Source: Oscheius dolichura (lineage: Eukaryota; Nematoda; Chromadorea; Rhabditida; Rhabditidae). Taken from it: DNA of 64,000 nucleotides. The position numbers and the translations under genes were made by a program. The stretch spans positions 7,130,001 through 7,194,000 of the forward strand of contig OW051495.1 in NCBI GenBank assembly GCA_932521035.1, read 5' to 3'. The first letter of the stretch is position 1; each line of letters opens with the position of its first letter. Below, piece after piece: positions 45,674 through 57,469 of this stretch. A model generated the notes under the pieces. The model saw only the letters and a list, made by a program, of their open reading frames with translations. It was not told the DNA's origin and ran no database searches.

Positions 45674-46427
45674 TGTTAGCTTGGTACAGTCGAAACTGGT
45701 GCTGTTGACTGGACTCCCTCCGCTTTTATACGCCGTGGCTTTCCTAAACAACATGTTTACGGGGAATAGACCGAAGTCCGAAAAACGGCGGCCTCGAGGC
45801 CAACCCAGACAGAGAACGGATGATTATGATAAAGATGTGGACTTGGTTGGCCTTCAGTGCACAGTGTCTGATCTGTTTTTCTTCATTCTGTTTCGTAATG
45901 TCTCATAACTCCCCTAGTTTCTACGACAAGTTGAGAGAAGCAAAAACTCGAAAGCTCCTTATTCGAACCCTGTGCACCACAGGCTGTGGTTGATAAAACT
46001 AGGTATCGTTTCCTGTCTGTCATCCTTCTGTCATCCCTCGTGGTGGTCCTCATCCACCATAAACTTTAGTGAGCAGAAACAAAGAGAGTGCAGTATCTGT
46101 TTTTCTGGCTCCCCGTCGGGGGTAAAGTCTATGCGGTAAATTAAGATTTTATGCCTCCCTGGTCACCTCAATTGGACTCTGATAATCTGGGTGCACTCGG
46201 GTGCATCCCGTCTCCCTTGTCTGTCCGATCTTTTGTTCTCTCCGCCCCGGTGTAATCTCTGTTTACCGTGTTGACTCCCCTCGCATCATCGTTCGCCCTG
46301 TCAAGGAAAACACAGCTTCTCATAAGGCAAAATACAATACTGTTTTTGTTTATAGCGTAACATGTGACTTTTGTGAATAAACATGTTATGAGAAGATCCC
46401 CTTGATTATATAAAGTGGGGATGGAGG

Positions 46428-46793
46428 CAATATATTTTATTTCCTCAGTTCTTTGAAATTCCAAGAAACTGTGTTTCCTCTCTTGAGAGCAGAGGGAATT
46501 ACGTAGGCAGACTCAAATCTCGCTCCGGTGGTGCCCAATAGAGCAACAGAGAACAAAAGTATGTGGGAGGAAGCATACATCTTACCAGGGGGGATAGTGC
46601 TTGTGTTTGTATTCCACTGGACAAAACATCAGGTAACATGTTATTGGAGCAACCCGGACGGTGCAAAAGAGCAGGAAGACTTGCTTCACAAAATGCCCTT
46701 TTGAGAAAAGAAGAGATAAACTGAAATTCCATCTCACCAATTCCAGTAGTGACCAAAAAAAACAAAAACAACATGTACATTTATTGTTGCACT
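46428..46793. repeat. Inverted duplication, right arm, block 1
   Basis: Reverse complement of 35599-35964, directly abutting block 2 here with no insert. A short minus-strand frame near its outer end (TCYLMFCPVEYKHKHYPPW) is shared by both arms and may be part of a small lost gene. Confidence 0.93.
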
Positions 46794-46848
46794 TGATCAC
46801 CAATGGGTTAATTGTTGTATACTCATACAATTAGATTCATTCCTGATA

Positions 46849-49714
46849 TCACTTCAATCGCCCGTAGATTTTCTCACCGAATGATTTGATAACCGTGTTA
46901 CAGTACCTAAACACGGGATATATCCGGATAGAGGCAAATGGCTTACTGTCTCCTATGATTCAGATCACCATGGATGTTGCCCAATTTAATTGGGTGTATT
47001 CCAATATTCGAACTATTGTAGAGAGACCACTGATATGGTCTATCGTGCCAGAGATATTTGAAAGGCCCTCCTCTGAATTGACCATAAAAAGAGAACGATC
47101 AAAGCCAACCTATCATAGTCGAGTCCATCCATTACTTTACCAAAAGCAACCTCTACGAAGACTTCAGCTTCTACCATGACTTCCATAAGATTTCCAATGT
47201 ATTCCAGGGTAGTCGACGGTATGTAAATGCTGGAAGAAGCCCTTTAGAATGGACAGGGCACTCACAAGTCGGCCAGAGTCTTCTTTATTTCGTTGAGATA
47301 GTGGTCTGTCACGTTCTTCTTGGGATACGCTCTTTTGAGCTAAACTTCTTGTGACAAGGGAAATAAAAGCACCTACTGCTTTGTTATATTCCCTCCAACT
47401 TTTTCCAAACTTGGGATGTTTCTTATACTTGTTCTCGAATAAGTCATAAGATCGTCGTATATCAATAGGCCTCCACCAATACTTCTCGTCGATGATCTCT
47501 TCTGGGTTTACCAGTTTCTCAAGAGGAAGGTCATACCAAATGTTGAATACGGTATCATCGGCCACAAAGTAATAGCCTGGTTAGACACTCGACGAATAAA
47601 GTTATATCTCACCGGTGACGTTTTGTAGCCGTAGATCTTTTATCTTTGGAACACAGTAACCGTATGAATGGCCATTTCTCATCTCTTCCGGGGTCACGTT
47701 CACAAAATTCACGGGTTCAATGGGCACCAGAGCACCTGGAGCCCGTGAGGGATCTGTCCACATTCCACAGAAAACGGTAGTTTTAAAGAAGGGCGAGTAC
47801 ATCCGCTGCAGAAATCCGACATGCCCCGTATTCCAATTATAGTTACTGACAAGCACAATAACCTGACAGCCGTCTGTCGATGGTAATGAAATGTTACCGT
47901 GTTGTTCTTCTTCTGTAGTCCTGTCATGCTCTTGAAGTGATGAAGAAATTCACCGGTTGTTGGCAGGAATGTGTCGTTGTCGTCTTAAGTTTTAAAAACA
48001 TCCATCTGTCTAGGTATTGTCTTGTACCTTTGGAAGATTCGCACCAGTCTAGAATTTCCCCAAAGCCGTCGACCGCATCCGCTGCCCAGTCACTGAGCTT
48101 GTTCGCTTCGGGTCGGTATTCATTCACTCCAAGGTCCATGTTAGCCACCCGGCAATTACTGTATTTCTTTCCAATATCCAAGGAGTCGGTTTTGTTCACT
48201 AGCGGAGGAAACTTGTATCTGAAGAGGAGAAACTTCAGTCACAAATGGGAACAGCTCACCCTAGACTGGCCAGTTGTTCTAGCCATGCTTCAAGGAGATC
48301 TTTGTCTGCTTTACCGAAAAACTTATTCTCGCTAAAACATTTGTTTGATGGTATTTCTCGCCCCCTACACAAATCCATCCGCTAGCTCCAGAACACATTC
48401 TACAGTATCATTGTAGGAGCATATCCAGTCATCCAGAAACTCGACAATCTTCCCGGACTGCTCGTAGACATCGCTGTAAATTGTAATTATCTTGGAGATT
48501 CCTCACATTTCCTGATGAAAGTCGCTCAAATAATCGTGAGCATTCCTGAACTGGACTGCATTCGTCGGGTAGAAGGCGACATTCTCCCCTATCAGATGTA
48601 ATAACTTCTGTCCAAAATAGGACCTCCAGATGTCCGTTACCCTAAAATTTATGTAATTACTATCAACGTGGTCTTACCTAAAAGCCACAGTAGTCGGTAG
48701 GTACATTATGAAGAAGGCTTTATAGTGAAAGAGGGTGTTCTGTGAATTCCACGGGGAATAGGTTCCTGTATTCAGAACAATAGGAGGAGCAATACTGTTG
48801 AAAGTCACATTGAGACCGGAATCTTTCTTTGCATGCAGTAATCTGTGATTTTCTATTAATTTCAAATTATTCAGCTACCTATAAATGGCATCGACGTCTG
48901 GGTCCGCTTTGACTATTCCCTGTTGAACAATTGGCCGGAGCATTTCCCTGCAGGAGACCATTCTATCCTTTCCATTTGTGTGTTCTTCCAGATATTCCAG
49001 AGGGAATCCGCGGGGCCACATATTGTCGAATCCATAGAATCGGTACGGGTTGAAGAGCTTCTCCGAAATGTTAGCCGACATGGGAATGTAGCGCAAACCA
49101 GTAATATGAGTACTGTAGTCGAATTGAGCCAGACCCAAACCTGAAGGACTGATTATCCCTCTCTATATGAAGCAAGTTGCCATAAGGCTTGTTGTCGTCG
49201 TCTGTGTCGTAGATCCACTCGGCCCCGTTCATTATGGCGAAGAGATATCCGAGGTTCTTTCTTGTGTAACTCTTGTATGGCAGTTGTTCTGCAAAATGCC
49301 CGAAGAGCTCCTGCTGCTTCTCTAGAGATAGGAAATGGACTTTGGGATAGTTCCAATCGGTCGGGGTCTTTGTGTCTGCCACTACGACCAAGTCCCAACC
49401 CGATTGGTCGGCTAACTTCTAAAGAAAGTTAAGTAATGTTGTGAGTTATAAACACTTTGACATCTTCAGTCGGGTACTGTATTGATGTGACTACAATCCA
49501 CTTGGATCCCGGCTTTATCAGTACCTTATCCAATCTACGGCCGGGAATCTTTTTGTATAATACCCTCTTGACAAACATACAAAGATACGTTTTAAATAGA
49601 TGTGAGAGAGTCTTACATATTGAAGGTATCCTGTTCCCTGTATTGAGACACGGTAGCTAGAAGAGCAAGGAGGGAGAAAGTAACTAAAGCCGACAAGAAA
49701 CCAAATGACTCCAT
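46849..49714 (-). CDS. DUF288 / STELLO-like glycosyltransferase
   Basis: Sixteen exons join without frame error into 762 aa (for example 49714-49617, 49564-49456, 49418-49181, 49140-48879, 48842-48678, 47862-47613, 47576-47377, 46906-46849). An N-terminal membrane anchor (SALVTFSLLALLATV) is followed by WIVVTSIQYPT, VVVADTKTPTDW, YTRKNLGYLFAIMNGAEWIY, DTDDDNKPYG and NMWPRGFPLEYL, the hallmark blocks of DUF288, with the DDD cluster as probable metal/sugar-nucleotide site. Plant members sit in the Golgi; the nematode role is unknown. Intron 3 (49141-49180) starts with GC, not GT. A collapsed paralogue lies 2.4 kb away. Confidence 0.87.
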
Positions 49715-50387
49715 GAGCTCACTAGAAAGAATTACTTTTGAGTCGTTACAGAAAGAGGCAAAATCTGTAACGCTTGCTGGAGGAGGGAATTTGATCGTTG
49801 GTCAGAACGAACACTTCTCTGTCTGTTCAAATAAAGCTCAATGCCCTTTGTTATTACTCCAGGCATACTAAAGTCTCATAGTATACGTGGAATGAAAGGC
49901 AAAAGGTCAATGAAGAGGATGAAAATGTGACTGACAATTGGAATGGCAAACTGAGCTATATATAATAGGGCCGTCGGTAGGAGGGTCAGCTGGGTAAAAA
50001 ACGGGCTGATGTTAGGTTCTCGTAGAGAAGAATAGAAAATAGAAAGTAGTCCTGAGAACTTTCAAGGAAGTATCTGTGAAAGATGACGCTTGCTTTTATT
50101 TGGTTCCTTTTCAATAGACGTTTGCCCGTTATCTCCTGGGTGACAATATCCGCACACAAATATTATTACATTTTATTTGATTAGTTTCTGTATGATCACG
50201 TCTTCTGTCCGTAGATGGGCTCTCCAAATGCTCTTGTACCCGTATTGCCATATCTGTAAATAGTCTCATTAGTCTTACGCTTTCTGGTTTGTGTCAATTC
50301 TTTCCAGGCACAGCATTTCCTTGCCACATATATATCAAGATCCCTCCTCCCCTCCTTCTCGACATACAATCATCTGTATTCATTTCC
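49715..50387. other. No gene recognised
   Basis: Upstream of the DUF288 gene and of the small plus-strand membrane protein gene. A TATA-like tatatata at 49957-49963 is the only signal seen. Confidence 0.35.
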
Positions 50388-50704
50388 ATGAATAGTAATG
50401 CATCTGAATCTGCAAATGACATCCACGCATGGATCAACTTTGACCAAACCTTGCTGAAAGCCAGGCTTCGCATCTCCTTACACAAGATCATTTTGTTCTT
50501 GCTGCTGGTATGCCCTTCCTGTATATTTTATACTTCCAGCTTGATTGTTTGATACGTCCGAAGCCGATCGACACATTTGTATTTGTCCAGCTTATTATTT
50601 TGATGGGATACGCGGCTCTCAAACAAACATTGAACTTTGAAGGAAATATAAAGGGGAATGTTACCACTGGTGTCTATCCTACGTTAGTACTTCTTGAAAA
50701 TTAA
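50388..50704 (+). CDS. Small two-span membrane protein, unknown
   Basis: Two phase-0 exons (50388-50507, 50540-50704) with a 32-nt intron give 94 aa. The N-terminal 30 residues are polar, then two hydrophobic stretches follow (HKIILFLLLLDCLI and FVFVQLIILMGYAAL), and a soluble tail (NIKGNVTTGVYPTLVLLEN). I do not recognise the family; a subunit of an ER membrane complex is one possibility. The frame is open further upstream, so the start may be earlier. Confidence 0.5.
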
Positions 50705-50819
50705 AAGTATGCTACTGTATGCCTCTTGAAGAACTAACTGGGGGAGAGAAAACTCCTTGATTTATCGAAATCTTTATTTTTAAACAGAAGATTATACATA
50801 GGTTAAAACGGAGACATAT

Positions 50820-51823
50820 TCAATGAAGATAATTCGGGCCAAAATATGTTACACCCAGAAAGTAGTTGCCTTCAAGGCGGACTTCAAAGATGCTCCCAGA
50901 AGGATACTGTCCAGGCAATTCCATCGAAGCAGTGATGAGTTTGACCCCGGCGTTTCCGTAAACTATGCCGTTTTCGTTCAATCCGTAATCTTCCCTCATG
51001 TCTTCTTCTTCTTCCACTACCAATCCAAACTCGCGAAAATCTTCTTCCGTGGAAGCAGCAGCCCAAGCGAGCACTCCAACGGCAGAGAAGTTCAAATTTG
51101 TCAAACTTTGGATCGGGTCGAGATCGTAGAATCTGAAAAAGGAATCCAGTTGTAAACTATTTTACCCTTGTTACCTGTAGAACCGAACGGAGCAACTTTA
51201 CTGGATCTGGCCCTTGTTGTGTATGGATTTTAACACTCGGGAACGTGGAAAGTAGCTTCGGGATCGCGCTGGCTACATCCTCTGGGCCAAAAAATACGAA
51301 TACACTTCCCTGAAAAAACTGAATTCAAAGCAGAAGGTAAGACTTACCAGTTGCCTGAAAGGGAGCAGCCCCTCGAATCGATCGGAACCCTCACTGAATA
51401 CCGAAACATCTACAGGTTTCACTATTTTTAGAAATGCCAAAATCTGTTCCTTAGTCCAGACTTGTCGGTTAAAGGTACAGTACAAGAGTTTTTTGAAGTT
51501 GGCTTTATCTTGTTGTCAAGGGTCTCTAACCGAGTTCCATAGAGATCATCAAATTTCAACCCATTAGAATTGATCCAAAGACGGATGATACGCCGTTCTC
51601 CCTCGGTGAAAGAGAGTCTGTAGAATCCCTCCAATTGGATTGAGATATTCTGGCTCCTTCGGACAAACTCGTACATGCCCCGGCACGTCTGCTGCAGGCG
51701 GAAATAACTCTCCTTTTCAAACTAGAAATATTTCAGAGGGTAGAAAACTGAAATAGAGCGAACCTTTGTGATGACTTTTTCAAGAAGCATTGGAGTCAAA
51801 TCAGATAAATCAAAAGCAGCCAT
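50820..51823 (-). CDS. F-box/FTH-like nematode-specific protein (member A)
   Basis: Five exons (51823-51764, 51721-51479, 51449-51348, 51309-51197, 51132-50820) encode 276 aa. The start (DLTPMLLEKVITK, then FRLQQTCRGMYEFV) resembles an F-box, and the middle TEQILAFLKIVKPVDVS resembles the FTH/DUF38-type repeats found in the huge nematode F-box families. The acidic stretch VVEEEEDMRED precedes a conserved end, EGNYFLGVTYFGP. Such proteins are substrate adaptors for SCF ubiquitin ligases. Intron 2 is a predicted 29-nt intron. Member C shares the exon layout; fragment B is a tandem neighbour. Family assignment is tentative. Confidence 0.62.
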
Positions 51824-52034
51824 CCTGCGGAAGAGAAGAGGCGCAATGAGCTTCGTTTGGTAAAAAAAGAGTATGTGGCCCGGTTTAAACTGGTTACTGG
51901 ACAAGGCTTGACAAAAAAATTTTGCAACGTTCGACAAGTCCGCGATTCTTTCCCACTCTGTAGAGTAAAAAAGGGTTTCTTTAAATCTTTATTGATTAAC
52001 AGAAAGGTATACATAGGCTAAAATAAAGGAATGT

Positions 52035-52338
52035 TCAGTGAAGATATCTAGGACCAAAATATGTTACACCCAGAAAATAGTTGCCTTCAAGGTTGATATG
52101 ACAGTCCCCTCCGTAAGGATACTGTTCAGGCAGTTCCATCGAGGATATGATTGTTTTGATTTCATTGTCCTTGTAATCTTCGTCGCTTTCGTCGTTTTCT
52201 AGTTCTTCCGCTACCAACCCAAACTCACCAAATTGTTCCTCCATGAAATCAGTTTGTTCGAATAAAGAAACGAATATAAAAACCTTGGTGATGACTTCTT
52301 CCAGAAACGTAAAATCTAATTCCGATAAATAAAAGTAC
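52035..52338 (-). pseudogene. Collapsed F-box/FTH-like copy (fragment B)
   Basis: After a ttcggcag acceptor comes a match to exon 1 of member A (ELDFTFLEEVITK), but the ATG is replaced. The sequence then goes straight to the last part of the last exon (QFGEFGLVAEELEND, SMELPEQYP, EGNYFLGVTYFGPRYLH). All middle exons are gone. It is in tandem with member A. Confidence 0.7.
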
Positions 52339-52522
52339 CTGCCGAAGAGAGTAAAACAAAAAGAGACGGTGTGCTTCGCGTTAGCTGGAAAAAGCATACC
52401 TAGCCAACGGCTGGCCGCCAACCCGTGTTTTTAAACGGACTGCAGCCGTTTCGACAGTTTAAGCGATTCGATTCTATCGAACACCCGTCCAATTATACAC
52501 CTTATCGGTCATTTGCTCAATT

Positions 52523-53564
52523 ATGTCCGGTTTCCTCCTTCTTACCATACATCCGACCCTTCTGGAACGAGTCACCAACAAAGTTAGCTTCTCTTCATAT
52601 CGTAATCTTGAAAAATTCTTTCAGCTGGAAGAAGATAGCTATTTCCGCATACACCAAACATGCTCGGATGTCTACAACTTTATTCGAACGAATCCTAACA
52701 TCTCTGTCCATATCAAGGAACTCGAGTGCTATCGCCGGTACGACCGAAATATTCAATCTTGGAGCACTCAACAGATAGAGAAATTCTATGGAACTCAATG
52801 GATCGAAGTTGCCGGTCGGTGTTTTTCTGTCCGTTTACACAATTGATTTACAGAATATAAGATGGAGATTGAGGGGTTTTGCGATACCCTGGAGAAGAAT
52901 CGGATTACGTGTGACCGGCTACAACTGATTTCAAGTGGCACTATGCCCTGGATGGTACCTGCCGGTCAAATTCAACACTGGACTACGGAACAATGTGTGA
53001 AACTCTTCAAAATTGTGAAACCTGTGAAGATTTCCTTAAACTGCGAGGAATCAGATCGCATTGAGGCAGCTCAGGAAACTGGTTGATACATTTCTATGTA
53101 TTTTGCATTCGTTTCTTTTCAGCAAAAGGTAGAAATACGACTGAACCCGGACAATGTACTCATCACGACTCCGAGACTCCTCTCCATGTATCCGAAAGTG
53201 ACAATTCGCCTGATAGTCGCCTCGGTGCATTCCATTGAGCCCGTACAATCCTGTATGTAAGCGCTGTTAATTCTTCCCTTGATATCAGTGTCTTGTTCAG
53301 ATTCTCCTCTCCACGCCTTTCCCGAACCTCGTCAACTTCCAAGGTTACATCTGGGAAGAGTGGAAGGTGCCCTCCAAGGAAGAATTAGAAGCGGAATTTG
53401 GTGACTGGGTATGGGAAGAGGAGATGGAGTTCGGAAGAAAGATCTACTTCACGACCATCGCCCTGCCCGAGCATTTCCCCGCTGATTCCTTCTGCACACT
53501 CGCATTCTCCAAAGATGGTAGAAACAGCTGTGCCGATCTGTATTACGGTGTCAAGGATGCCTAA
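52523..53564 (+). CDS. F-box/FTH-like nematode-specific protein (member C), frame problem
   Basis: Exons 52523-52582, 52625-52814, 52854-53081, 53123-53242 and 53301-53564 parallel member A: TIHPTLLERVTNK, FRIHQTCSDVYNFI, TEQCVKLFKIVKPVKIS, and an acidic end part (EAEFGDWVWEEEMEFG, FTTIALPEHFP). Exon 3 ends one base out of frame with exon 4, because the region after EESDR is 8 bp shorter than in member A. It is therefore either a recent pseudogene, a sequencing error, or uses a splice site I have not found. A role as a ubiquitin-ligase adaptor is inferred from the family. Confidence 0.5.
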
Positions 53565-53704
53565 TCATGATCATTATTTGTTTTGGAATAAACTGTTATT
53601 TTTCCGAAATAACAAGGATATTGGTGAACGTCTGATCTTTTCTCTTACCTGTTGTTGGAAAATGTTTGCGTGCGTGGCCTCTTGAATTCCTGCTCAAAGG
53701 TTTA

Positions 53705-55298
53705 TTAGATTTTGCTCTGCATGGGAATGGAATTAGCCTCTATTACAGATGTTCTGAGAAAATTTACAGTATTTTTCCACACTTTTGTTTGACTGGCGCC
53801 ATGTTGGCAGGCTTGTCCTCCATATCCCAGGTACATGCCTTAACACATTCTTTCCCAAAAGTAGTTTTTACAAAGGTAATTCGGTAAGGTGCCTTGCTTA
53901 CCTGCCATTTTATTCCAACAAAACGCATGGTGAGGAAAAGTGGGCGGTTCCATAAGATGTCCTCCACATTGCAGATCCATTTCCACAAAATGTCCTGATT
54001 TGTGTAGGAGGTGTCCCAAATATTTAGCAGAATACAGCGCGCAAGTGGATAGATCATCCAGGCCGACCACAAATCGAAAGCGCACGCTGTGGTCGATATC
54101 CTCCAGATGAAGGTCCGATTCTTCTGTCATTACCAACGTCTTGATCGGATCCTCAAAGCACATAATGCCATTCCGTAAGGACATTGATGATGTGTCGATT
54201 CTAGAAGTGATGCAATGGTTTTGGACCGAAAATGAGACCCCTACATGGACTTTGGAAGTAACTTTTCCTTATAGTGAAAAAGAGTAAAGTCATGTAACGC
54301 GTGAGGCTGATTTATAGACACGACGGCGCAGATCTAAATTGCCCTGTCTTCAGAAACCAAACAAAAATGAAACTTTTGAAGATTCTCTAGCCATTATGAG
54401 AGCTACGAGCCCACCGAGAGAATTACCATGAAGACCTATCTTGTCCATAACATACGGAAGAGAGGACAGCCAGGTGGCAGCTTCCTGAATAAATGAAAAC
54501 ATTAATAACTCTAAATGACTCTCACCAAGAAATATTCCAGTTCAACGTTACGAAGGATATCGGGAAGGTCTTTGTACTGGAAAAATGCCAAGGTAAGCAC
54601 ACAGAAGCCTTCACTAGCCAGTGCCGCCCCCTAGAAAATGATTTCTGAATTGTATTTGCTTTAGAAAGGCCTTCTGTTCATTTATTCCTCCTCCAATCCC
54701 ACTGAAATCAAGAATCCCTGGAAATGGGCCAGCTCCCTTGGGGATAAAGAGCGTTCCTCTTATGCGGCCTTCTTCCACTTCTATTCTTTTTACTGACTTG
54801 TCCATAAATCGTTTAACCATTCTTACAGTATCCAGAAGAGTTCCACTGACATCTGAGAGTCTGAAAATCGAGCAACCTCGGCGAAAGGCGAAAGGAGAGG
54901 TATCCTACCGTAATTCATAGTTCCACACTTCTGTAGCTGAGTATTTGGCATAGCTACCATATGGAAAGTCTTCCAGAGGTTCATAACTTTCAAAGAGACC
55001 CATTGGGCGGACTCCTAATGTTGAAGTGGCAAACATAAAGAAGGAGAGTACCAATGTATGTGCCCCTAATGGGAGCATCCCGACAGAGATCAATTCTTCC
55101 GAAGTTGTCACTTTTAAATACAGCAAAAGAGCGAAATCTACCGGTTTTATGAAGAAATCTGCATCTTTATCAATCAGAAAATTAGACTCAAACTTACAGT
55201 AATTTAACCTCAAACAAAGAATTAGGAATAAGATTTACAGCAGAGATGGAATTAACTTGATTATAGAGGGAATCGACTCGATCAACAACGAGAGACAT
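53705..55298 (-). CDS. BAAT / acyl-CoA thioesterase family enzyme
   Basis: Nine exons (55298-55198, 55158-55052, 55014-54909, 54860-54671, 54630-54526, 54484-54374, 54333-54245, 54200-53902, 53838-53705) give 413 aa, the normal family length. The N-terminal thioester-hydrolase domain reads TGRFRSFAVFKSDNFGRIDL, then GTYIGVRPMGLFES. The C-terminal alpha/beta-hydrolase domain has GRIRGTLFIPKGAGPFPG, LASEGFCVLTLAF, nucleophile HGNSLGG, Asp in GLDD and His in GGHLMEPP. Ser at the nucleophile suggests a thioesterase; Cys there marks the amino-acid conjugating BAAT. It may act on acyl-CoAs in peroxisome or cytosol. Intron 4 (54631-54670) starts with GC. The stop is followed at once by taataaa. Confidence 0.87.
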
Positions 55299-55534
55299 TG
55301 GACTCTGGTCAAATGGGGCAGATGAACTTATCAGCAAGAAAGAGCCAAACTTATTCTAGTCTAGCCAGCGCCTAACAAACTCAACTAGTTATTGGTGCAA
55401 CTCTTACATGACCTTGTAATTGCCTGTCCACTTCAGCTCTTTTACTATCGGTTGGGCATTTCTCCTTATCATACAGCCAACGAGCCCTTATTTTTCTCCG
55501 TTTTATTGATCAAACTTTGTGATTATTTAGAGGA

Positions 55535-57029
55535 ATGGATAAAAACCCTTCGCGTTCGGTATCTCAAGCAGCGAATGTTAACAATGAATTGGTGGCCGAG
55601 TTAGAGAGATTGAGAAGAGAAAAAACGGAGTTAATACGACAGAATAACGAACTTCAAAGAAGACTGGCAGGGAATAACGCAGGTAGAGCGGGAGGCTAGT
55701 CAATAAGGCCGAAATTCCAGGCAGCGGCGTTGGATCAAGTGTTGCAGAAATGAGAGTAGAGAGTAAGAATGCCTTCCTTCTTTTTTTATGAATTATTTCC
55801 AGTGCAAGACATGAAAACAACTCTCGCTGAAATCACCAAGAAATTGGAAAATATGTCAGAAATGAATGTTCAAACTTTCGAAGTAGTGCAAAGGAACAGC
55901 TCTAATGCACCTAAAGCGACTGGAAGCGCCCGGGAAGGCAATTGGAATCCGGCAAGGTTGAACATTACGGAAACGGTAAGCATGAAAAATAATCTTTCGA
56001 TATATTCCTAGATACTCATATTTGGAGGCGACGGTGGCGGTGTCAATACTGACGTCTACATGTTGAATTTTGCTAAAAACACTTGGGAAGTCTTTGCATT
56101 TCCTGGTGATAAAATTAGAAACTGCCAAGCTGCTGTCTACCTGAATGGTGAAATATATTTTATTGGAAGTCTACAGGAATGTCGAGTGCTGCCTTCACGC
56201 CAACAAGCAAGTCATACTACACATGTCTGTAAATTGACGGCGGATTTCAACTGGATTGAACTTCCTCTTACGCAAACTAACCATTTTGGAGTAGCTAAAA
56301 GCTGTGTAGCTTACAATAATTGCTTATGGATTATTGGAGGAACTGTGCACAATCGCGGCTCTTCTTCATATATTCCATTCGGTAATACTTATTCTTTATT
56401 TGGAAATGGAACTAGCGATGTGGAAAAATATGATCCAAAAACCAACAGTTGGTTGGAGATGCCGTAAGTGAATAATCTACTAGATGGCGCCACACAAATA
56501 CCAACATTTTAGACAACTCAATCACCCACGAAGCTATGCATCCGCAATTGTAATTGGACAAAAAATATATGTTTGTGGTGGAAATTGGGAGGACAACACA
56601 GTTGAGTGTTTTGATCCCACCTCAGAACGATGGATTGATATTGGTCAAATGCCGTCACCGGGGCTTCGCCATTCTCTTGTACCGGATGGCGATAATTTCA
56701 TCGTTCTTGGAGGTTATAGCTTAGAAACCGGTGTTTTGAAGATAAAAGTGGAGAATGGTACAGCTATTGGATTACCATCTTTACCACAAGAACGTGCTAA
56801 TTATTCAGCCATTAGGTTTGGCAATACCATATTGGCTATTGGAGGACATGTAAAACCAAAAGGGAAGCAAGGAGACTTCCCCACGGCCGAAGTTACTTCG
56901 ACTGTACTGACCTATAATGGAACCGCTTGGAAAACAGAAGGGCCACAACTGCCAAATCCAAGAGCGGCGTATGTTTCAGTGATTATTCCCCTTGTTTTGG
57001 GAAACAAATTGAAGAATAAATTTGGATAA
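55535..57029 (+). CDS. Kelch-repeat protein with N-terminal coiled coil
   Basis: Five exons (55535-55682, 55721-55762, 55803-55975, 56012-56463, 56513-57029) encode 443 aa. Residues about 15-45 form a leucine-rich coiled coil (NNELVAELERLRREKTELI), followed by a second helical stretch. From about residue 122 a beta-propeller of kelch repeats follows: LIFGGDGGG, GEIYFIGS, LWIIGGT, KIYVCGGN, FIVLGGY and ILAIGGH mark successive blades, each with the diglycine and a downstream Trp. No BTB or F-box domain is seen, so the partner is unknown; it is probably a cytosolic scaffold. The start ATG lies 6 bases after a tatttag acceptor. Confidence 0.83.
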
Positions 57030-57469
57030 AGGTAATTTGTACACTTGTAAGCCCATTGTTTTCGATTGCCTCCATTGTTCATCTGTTTTGTTTGTTTGAG
57101 TCGTTCTATTCAACACCAAGAGCGGTTGGTCTCAGTCTGCTCATGGGCGAGCATTGACTTATCAATGTGATCTGGGTGATCTTTATCACCGCGTTCCTCA
57201 TTTTGACTCTCATGCATTTTGTCATTTTGATCTCTCCCTGCAAAAGTTTCGAAAAGTTGGTCCAATAATCCCGCATGTTTACTGCCCTCAGTTTTTTGAA
57301 GGAATACAAGAAAACATGCAAGTTGATTGGATGTTGTCCCCACACCCACATAAACATTTCCTGAATGGGGGTGAAATGAGGGTGGGAAAATGAATCTGGG
57401 TCTGAACCAGGTCAAAATAGACTCTATGAACGGGCTAATTAGTGAGAATGTACATTAAAGTCGATTAAA
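57030..57469. other. No gene recognised
   Basis: Downstream of the kelch gene. Overlapping frames on both strands (57106-57420) show no domain and no splice logic. Confidence 0.4.

Larger units (their letters stand above)
45102..46427. repeat. Inverted duplication, right arm, block 2
   Basis: Reverse-complement copy of 36544-37876. It carries the second LEA-like gene and the broken-off end of an str receptor. The junction at 45102 falls inside a GPCR exon, which indicates that this arm is the derived copy. Confidence 0.93.

Noticed and set aside
53764-54184. A separate small gene on the minus strand
   Set aside because: Its frame continues the BAAT-family alpha/beta-hydrolase (GLDD, GGHLMEPP) from upstream exons, so it is the 3' part of that gene.
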